Made by a program: the position numbers and the translations under genes | Notes under the pieces: model-generated | The model's database searches: none | What the model was told of the DNA's origin: nothing | What the model saw: the letters and a program-made list of their open reading frames with translations, nothing else | Source of the DNA: Lachnospiraceae bacterium | GTDB taxonomy: Bacteria > Bacillota > Clostridia > Lachnospirales > Lachnospiraceae | Length of the DNA stretch: 53,498 nucleotides | NCBI GenBank assembly: GCA_910574965.1 | Contig: CAJTDB010000025.1 | Location: forward strand, 1-53,498 | Direction: 5' to 3' | Shown: in pieces, positions 50,014 through 53,498 of the stretch | Numbering within the stretch: position 1 is the stretch's first letter | How the letters are laid out: each line of letters opens with the position of its first letter

Positions 50014-50304
50014 GCATCCTTCCCTAAATGCCGGAAGGATTTACAGACACAAGTGTGGCTGGAAATGCTTCCAGATAAGGGACATTTTAGGGAAGGATGC
50101 GGAACTATAAACAGCATCCTTCCCTAAAATGCCCGGAAGGATTTACAGACACAAGTGTGGCTGGAAATGCTTCCAGATAAGGGACATTTTAGGGAAGGAT
50201 GCGGAACTATAAACAGCATCCTTCCCTAAAATGCCCGGAAGGATTTACAGACACAAGTGTGGCTGGAAATGCTTCCAGATAGGGGGCATTTTAGGGAAGG
50301 ATGC
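50014..50304 (+). ncRNA. Tandem hairpin array before the C_GCAxxG_C_C/hom operon
   Basis: Three units (50014-50100, 50114-50202 and 50216-50304) repeat about every 101 bp. The outer stem GCATCCTTCCCTAAAATG pairs perfectly with its counterpart, then CCC/GGG, GGAAG/CTTCC, an ATTT-CAG/CTGGAAAT stem and an apical CAC-AAGT-GTG. The linker is GGAACTATAAACA, and the last unit is followed by GGAACTATAATAGGAGGA and ATG 50328. The array starts within 30 bases of the ilvA stop codon, with no promoter visible between, so it is probably intercistronic RNA. The first unit has lost two bases. Confidence 0.85.
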
Positions 50305-50327
50305 GGAACTATAATAGGAGGAAAAAC

Positions 50328-50741
50328 ATGGAAAACCGAGTAGAAAAAACAATTGAGAGACACAAAAAGGGTTACAACTGCGCACAGGCAGTCGTATGCA
50401 CTTACTGCGATCTTCTGAATGCCGAAGAGCAGGATGCCTTCCGCATGTCTGAAGGCTTTGGAGCAGGCATGGGCGGTATGGAAAGCACATGCGGTGCGCT
50501 GTCCGGAGCTGTTATGCTGGCAGGTCTGAAATGCAGCGACGGAAATATGGAAACGCCCAAAACCAAAGGCAGTACGTACAAGCTGTCCAAGGAGATTGCA
50601 AAGCGATTCCAGGAGACATGCGGTGCTACCGTATGCAGGGAGATCAAAGGCGTGGATACCGGCAAACCGAAATATGACTGTGCAGACTGTATCCGCACCG
50701 CAGCTTCCATTGTAGAGGAAGTATTGTTTGGAGAGGAATAA
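50328..50741 (+). CDS. C_GCAxxG_C_C family cysteine protein
   Basis: A 137-residue soluble protein with the family cysteines: GYNCAQAVVC, GMESTCGALSGA, TCGATVCREIKG and DCADCIRTAA. Members of this family are thought to be redox or metal-binding proteins; the reaction is not known. AGGAGG lies six bases before ATG 50328, directly after the hairpin array. The stop overlaps the hom start (TAATG), so it is translationally coupled to homoserine dehydrogenase. That is an unusual partnership that may hint at a link with sulfur amino-acid synthesis. Confidence 0.9.
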   Translation: MENRVEKTIERHKKGYNCAQAVVCTYCDLLNAEEQDAFRMSEGFGAGMGGMESTCGALSGAVMLAGLKCSDGNMETPKTKGSTYKLSKEIAKRFQETCGATVCREIKGVDTGKPKYDCADCIRTAASIVEEVLFGEE

Positions 50742-52039
50742 TGAGCAAATATAAGGAAATCCGGGCCGCCCTTCTGGGCGCGGGAACTGTCGGAGGAGGG
50801 GTTTATAAGCTTCTGCAGATGAGAAAGGAAGAGATGCCTTTTAAAATCCAGGCGGATCTTCAGATCAGCAAAGTTCTGGTAAGAGATCCCAGCAAGAAAA
50901 GGGAAGGCATTCCGGCAGATGTCCTGACAAATGACTGGGAAGGAATCATAAATGATCCAACAATCCAGATTGTCATAGAATTGATGGGCGGTATCGAACC
51001 GGCCCGCACATACATTCTGCAGGCATTAGAAGCCGGAAAACATGTGGTGACAGCCAATAAGGACCTGATGGCGGAACATGGCAGAGAGCTGATGGACGCT
51101 GCAAATGCCCATCGCTGCGATCTGCAGTTTGAAGCGGCGGTTGGCGGCGGTATTCCCATCATTCGGCCGCTGAAAGAATGTTTGGCAGGAAATGAAATTA
51201 CAGAGGTCATGGGAATTGTCAATGGTACGACAAACTATATTTTGACCCGTATGACCGAGGACGGCATGGATTTTGAGGATGCGCTGAAAAAAGCACAGGA
51301 GCTTGGATTTGCGGAAGCAGATCCCACGTCGGATATTGAAGGACTTGATGCAGGGCGCAAGATGGCAATTTTGGCTTCCATCGCTTTTCATTCCAGGGTT
51401 ACTTTTCAGGATGTGGACGTGAAAGGGATTACCAAAATTACAGCAAAAGATATTCAATATGCAAAAGAGTTTGGATATACGCTGAAGCTTCTTGGAGTGG
51501 CAAGAAATACGGACCGCAAAATGGAAGTAGGAGTATTTCCTATGATGATTCCGGACAGCCATCCGCTGGCCAATGTAAAGGATGCATTTAATGCAGTCTT
51601 TGTTCATGGAGATGCGGTAGATGATGCCATGTTTCAGGGAAAAGGCGCGGGTGAATTTCCAACGGCCAGCGCGGTGATGGGCGATATCATCGCCGTAGCC
51701 AGAAACATGCAGTATGACTGCTGCGGAAGGATCGGCTGCAGTTGTTATAAGAATCTGCCTATGAAAGAACCCGGAGAATCCAGACATCGGTATTTTATCC
51801 GTCTCATTGTGGAAGACCGCACCGGTATTCTGGCCGGTGTGGCCGGCGTACTTGGCAATAACAATGTAAGCATCAGCCAGGTTATCCAAAAACCTGCCGT
51901 ATCCGGTGTGGCTGAACTGGTAGTTATTACGGATAAAGTAGAAAAACGATATCTGAAAGATGCCCTTGTCATCTTTGGCCAAATGTCCATGATTCGGGAA
52001 GTGGCTTCGGTGATTCGTGTCTATTCTCAGAAAAAATAG
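50741..52039 (+). CDS. hom: Homoserine dehydrogenase
   Basis: A 432-residue NAD(P)-dependent enzyme, aspartate semialdehyde to homoserine, the branch to threonine and methionine. Rossmann motif LGAGTVGGGVYKLL at about 12-25; catalytic domain with GGGIPIIRPLKE, GIVNGTTNYILTRM and EADPTSDIEGLDAGRKMAILA (catalytic Asp/Lys region); C-terminal ACT domain (about 350-430) for feedback control by threonine. It starts on the last base of the preceding stop codon. It is in the same direction as ilvA, a threonine user, so the region handles threonine flux. Confidence 0.96.
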   Translation: MSKYKEIRAALLGAGTVGGGVYKLLQMRKEEMPFKIQADLQISKVLVRDPSKKREGIPADVLTNDWEGIINDPTIQIVIELMGGIEPARTYILQALEAGKHVVTANKDLMAEHGRELMDAANAHRCDLQFEAAVGGGIPIIRPLKECLAGNEITEVMGIVNGTTNYILTRMTEDGMDFEDALKKAQELGFAEADPTSDIEGLDAGRKMAILASIAFHSRVTFQDVDVKGITKITAKDIQYAKEFGYTLKLLGVARNTDRKMEVGVFPMMIPDSHPLANVKDAFNAVFVHGDAVDDAMFQGKGAGEFPTASAVMGDIIAVARNMQYDCCGRIGCSCYKNLPMKEPGESRHRYFIRLIVEDRTGILAGVAGVLGNNNVSISQVIQKPAVSGVAELVVITDKVEKRYLKDALVIFGQMSMIREVASVIRVYSQKK

Positions 52040-52202
52040 AACATATGTTCCTTGCAAAGCTGTTTATATTGTATTTTCAGTAATTGTCAGAAATTGTCAT
52101 CCGGTTAAGTATGCGGTTTTGGAACAGGTGCCTGAAATTTCCTGAGGACCAGTCTTTATGATGGGCACACTTATAATGTGTCACTCAGAAAGGAGAGCGC
52201 CA

Positions 52203-52514
52203 ATGGAAATCAAAAAGATTACCGGAGACAATTTTCAGACTGAAGTAACAGAGGCCGGCAGCCCGGTTCTGGTAGATTTCTACGCAGACTGGTGCGGTCC
52301 CTGCAAAGCACAGCATCCGATTCTTATGGAAGCGGCAGAAGAGGCGTGTGATATCAAATTCTGCAAGGTCAACATTGACGAGGCCCCGCAGCTTGCTGAA
52401 CAATTCGGCATCTCACATGTTCCGACTATGCTGCTTATGAACGGAGAGAAGATATACAAAACCATTGAAGGGTTTCATCCGCTGGAAGAGATACTGGAAT
52501 ATTTGGAAATGTGA
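52203..52514 (+). CDS. trxA: Thioredoxin
   Basis: A 103-residue thioredoxin with the redox pair Cys31/Cys34 in ADWCGPCKAQHP, the structural cis-Pro in SHVPTMLLM and a normal length. It reduces protein disulfides in the cytoplasm. AAAGGAGAG precedes ATG 52203. Its own upstream gap of 163 bases contains TATAAT-like sequence near 52171 but no convincing -35. It ends in a strong terminator. Confidence 0.94.
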   Translation: MEIKKITGDNFQTEVTEAGSPVLVDFYADWCGPCKAQHPILMEAAEEACDIKFCKVNIDEAPQLAEQFGISHVPTMLLMNGEKIYKTIEGFHPLEEILEYLEM

Positions 52515-52524
52515 TCTGGCGGAG

Positions 52525-52587
52525 AGGACAAAGGGGTGCCATTTGATACGGCCAATGCTGTATTCTCTGGCATCCCTTTGTCCTTTT
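52525..52587 (+). terminator. Intrinsic terminator after thioredoxin
   Basis: A 17-bp stem (52525-52541 with 52568-52584, one G-U) closes a 26-nt loop and is followed by T. Confidence 0.85.
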
Positions 52588-52625
52588 AAAGAAATGCCGA
52601 ATCTAATAAAGAAGGAGACTTTTGT

Positions 52626-53342
52626 ATGAGCAGTCCGTTTATTCAAAGCATTTCCATTGACTGGGACCGAATCGCAGAAGACAGTTATCTAAGAAACATG
52701 GAATCTCTCTGCGGTCTGCGTCAGATGGTTTTTACCAATCCCATTACATTTTTTGTAGGAGAGAACGGAAGCGGAAAATCTACGATTTTAGAGGCCATCG
52801 CTGTTGCTTCTGGTTTTAATCCTGAAGGGGGAACAAAAAACTACAATTTTTCTACTTATGATTCTCATTCGGAGCTTTGGGAGGCCCTTCGGATTTCCAG
52901 AGGGTACAAAAAGGCCCAGTGGGGATACTTTCTTCGTGCGGAAAGCTTTTATAACGTAGCTACCAAAGAGATGGAATATGCAGATTTTCGGCATCCTTCC
53001 GAGAGATATCATGAACGGTCCCATGGGGAGAGCTTTCTTGCTCTGATGCAGAGACAGCTAAAACCTAACGGACTGTATTTTCTGGACGAGCCAGAAGCTG
53101 CACTATCTCCCCAGAGACAACTGACACTGCTTATGGAGATTTACGAATGTGCAAAACAAGCATCCCAGTTTCTTATTGTTACTCATTCTCCGATTTTACT
53201 CGGAATTCCGGGAGCGGATATCTGGACCTTTGACGATGGCCCGGTACACCAGTGCGAATACGAGGATACAGACAGCTATCAGGTGACAGAAATGTTCATC
53301 AACAACCGGAAGCAGTTGTTAAGAAGGCTCTTAAACCTTTGA
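52626..53342 (+). CDS. AAA family ATPase (ABC-type, predicted)
   Basis: A 238-residue ABC/SMC-like ATPase: Walker A FVGENGSGKSTILEA at about 42-56, a signature-like SHGESFLALM, Walker B GLYFLDEPEAALSPQ and the switch His in VTHSPILLGIPG. It matches small stand-alone AAA ATPases common in Firmicutes whose role is unknown. No transport partner or nuclease is next to it. AAGAAGGAG lies before ATG 52626. Transcribed alone after the thioredoxin terminator. Confidence 0.9.
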   Translation: MSSPFIQSISIDWDRIAEDSYLRNMESLCGLRQMVFTNPITFFVGENGSGKSTILEAIAVASGFNPEGGTKNYNFSTYDSHSELWEALRISRGYKKAQWGYFLRAESFYNVATKEMEYADFRHPSERYHERSHGESFLALMQRQLKPNGLYFLDEPEAALSPQRQLTLLMEIYECAKQASQFLIVTHSPILLGIPGADIWTFDDGPVHQCEYEDTDSYQVTEMFINNRKQLLRRLLNL

Positions 53343-53455
53343 CTGCGTTTGGAAAAACATCCGGCTGGGCCCAACATCATAAACTTAAGCATAGATGTTA
53401 CACATTTGAGTTATCCAGATTGAAACTTTATTACAACAGTGCAAATTAAAATTGA

Positions 53456-53497
53456 AAAATGCCCATAATCTCCCCTTAAAAGGATTATGGGCATTTT
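53456..53497. terminator. Bidirectional terminator at the right edge
   Basis: A perfect 15-bp stem (53456-53470 with 53483-53497) with A-rich and T-rich arms (AAAATGCCC ... GGGCATTTT). It can end the ATPase transcript and a leftward transcript from beyond the window. Confidence 0.85.
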
Positions 53498-53498
53498 A

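Noticed and set aside
50014-50304. Tandem repeats taken as a CRISPR array
   Set aside because: Units repeat whole at about 101 bp with no unique spacers, each unit is itself a hairpin, and no cas genes are near.

Overview
The window reads as chromosomal DNA of a spore-forming Firmicute, most likely a gut Lachnospiraceae-type Clostridium relative. The grounds are spoIVA, a Re-citrate-synthase-like gene beside a NADP isocitrate dehydrogenase, strong AGGAGG ribosome sites throughout, a YesMN-type two-component system, and mobile elements of the Tn916/Tn1549 and Tn4451/Tn5397 kinds. No tRNA, rRNA or CRISPR array was seen. All family assignments come from reading motifs; no database search was run.

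Left part (1-23.5 kb), accessory DNA. An IS1182-type transposase runs off the left edge. From about 1086 to 23392, between two copies of TCAAAAGTAGTA, lies a shrunken Tn916/Tn1549-type integrative element. It has int, xis, an orf8-like HTH protein, an orf7-like sigma factor, a cargo region, an orf9-like XRE regulator and topB. No conjugation ATPase, coupling protein or type IV secretion gene remains, and next to the right end only the last 23 codons of an ICE gene survive. The cargo is an unusual set: an SDR dehydrogenase and a Crp/Fnr regulator, then an operon Lrp - aminotransferase - HisC-like aminotransferase - MATE - ECF S component - MATE, with a divergent MocR regulator. A mosaic MATE/ECF relic shows that this cluster was once partly duplicated. 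topB is cut inside its Toprim domain by a second, nested element (15832-22902) with 11-bp terminal inverted repeats, a large serine recombinase, a MobA/MobL relaxase and a likely oriT. Precise excision at the TC (GA) dinucleotide would restore a 695-codon topB.

Right part (23.7-53.5 kb), mostly core genome. The order is: Re-citrate synthase-like / GntR / NADP-isocitrate dehydrogenase; spoIVA; an MBL-fold protein and rnhA; a polysaccharide-deacetylase-like lipoprotein; alaS; rpmF; a two-component system facing a PTS locus (IIBC, IIC, IIA); plsX-acpP-rnc-smc-ftsY; threonine ammonia-lyase; a C_GCAxxG_C_C protein with hom; thioredoxin; and an AAA ATPase.

Most striking signal. Three places in the core part carry tandem arrays of about 90-nt hairpins directly in front of a Shine-Dalgarno sequence: before alaS, before the response regulator gene, and before the C_GCAxxG_C_C/hom operon. 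The long outer stem has a different sequence at each locus but always pairs with itself. The inner part is conserved and shows compensatory base changes, and the linker GGAACTATAA is reused between units and before the start codon. This looks like one family of structured RNA (or RNA-forming repeat) that I do not recognise.
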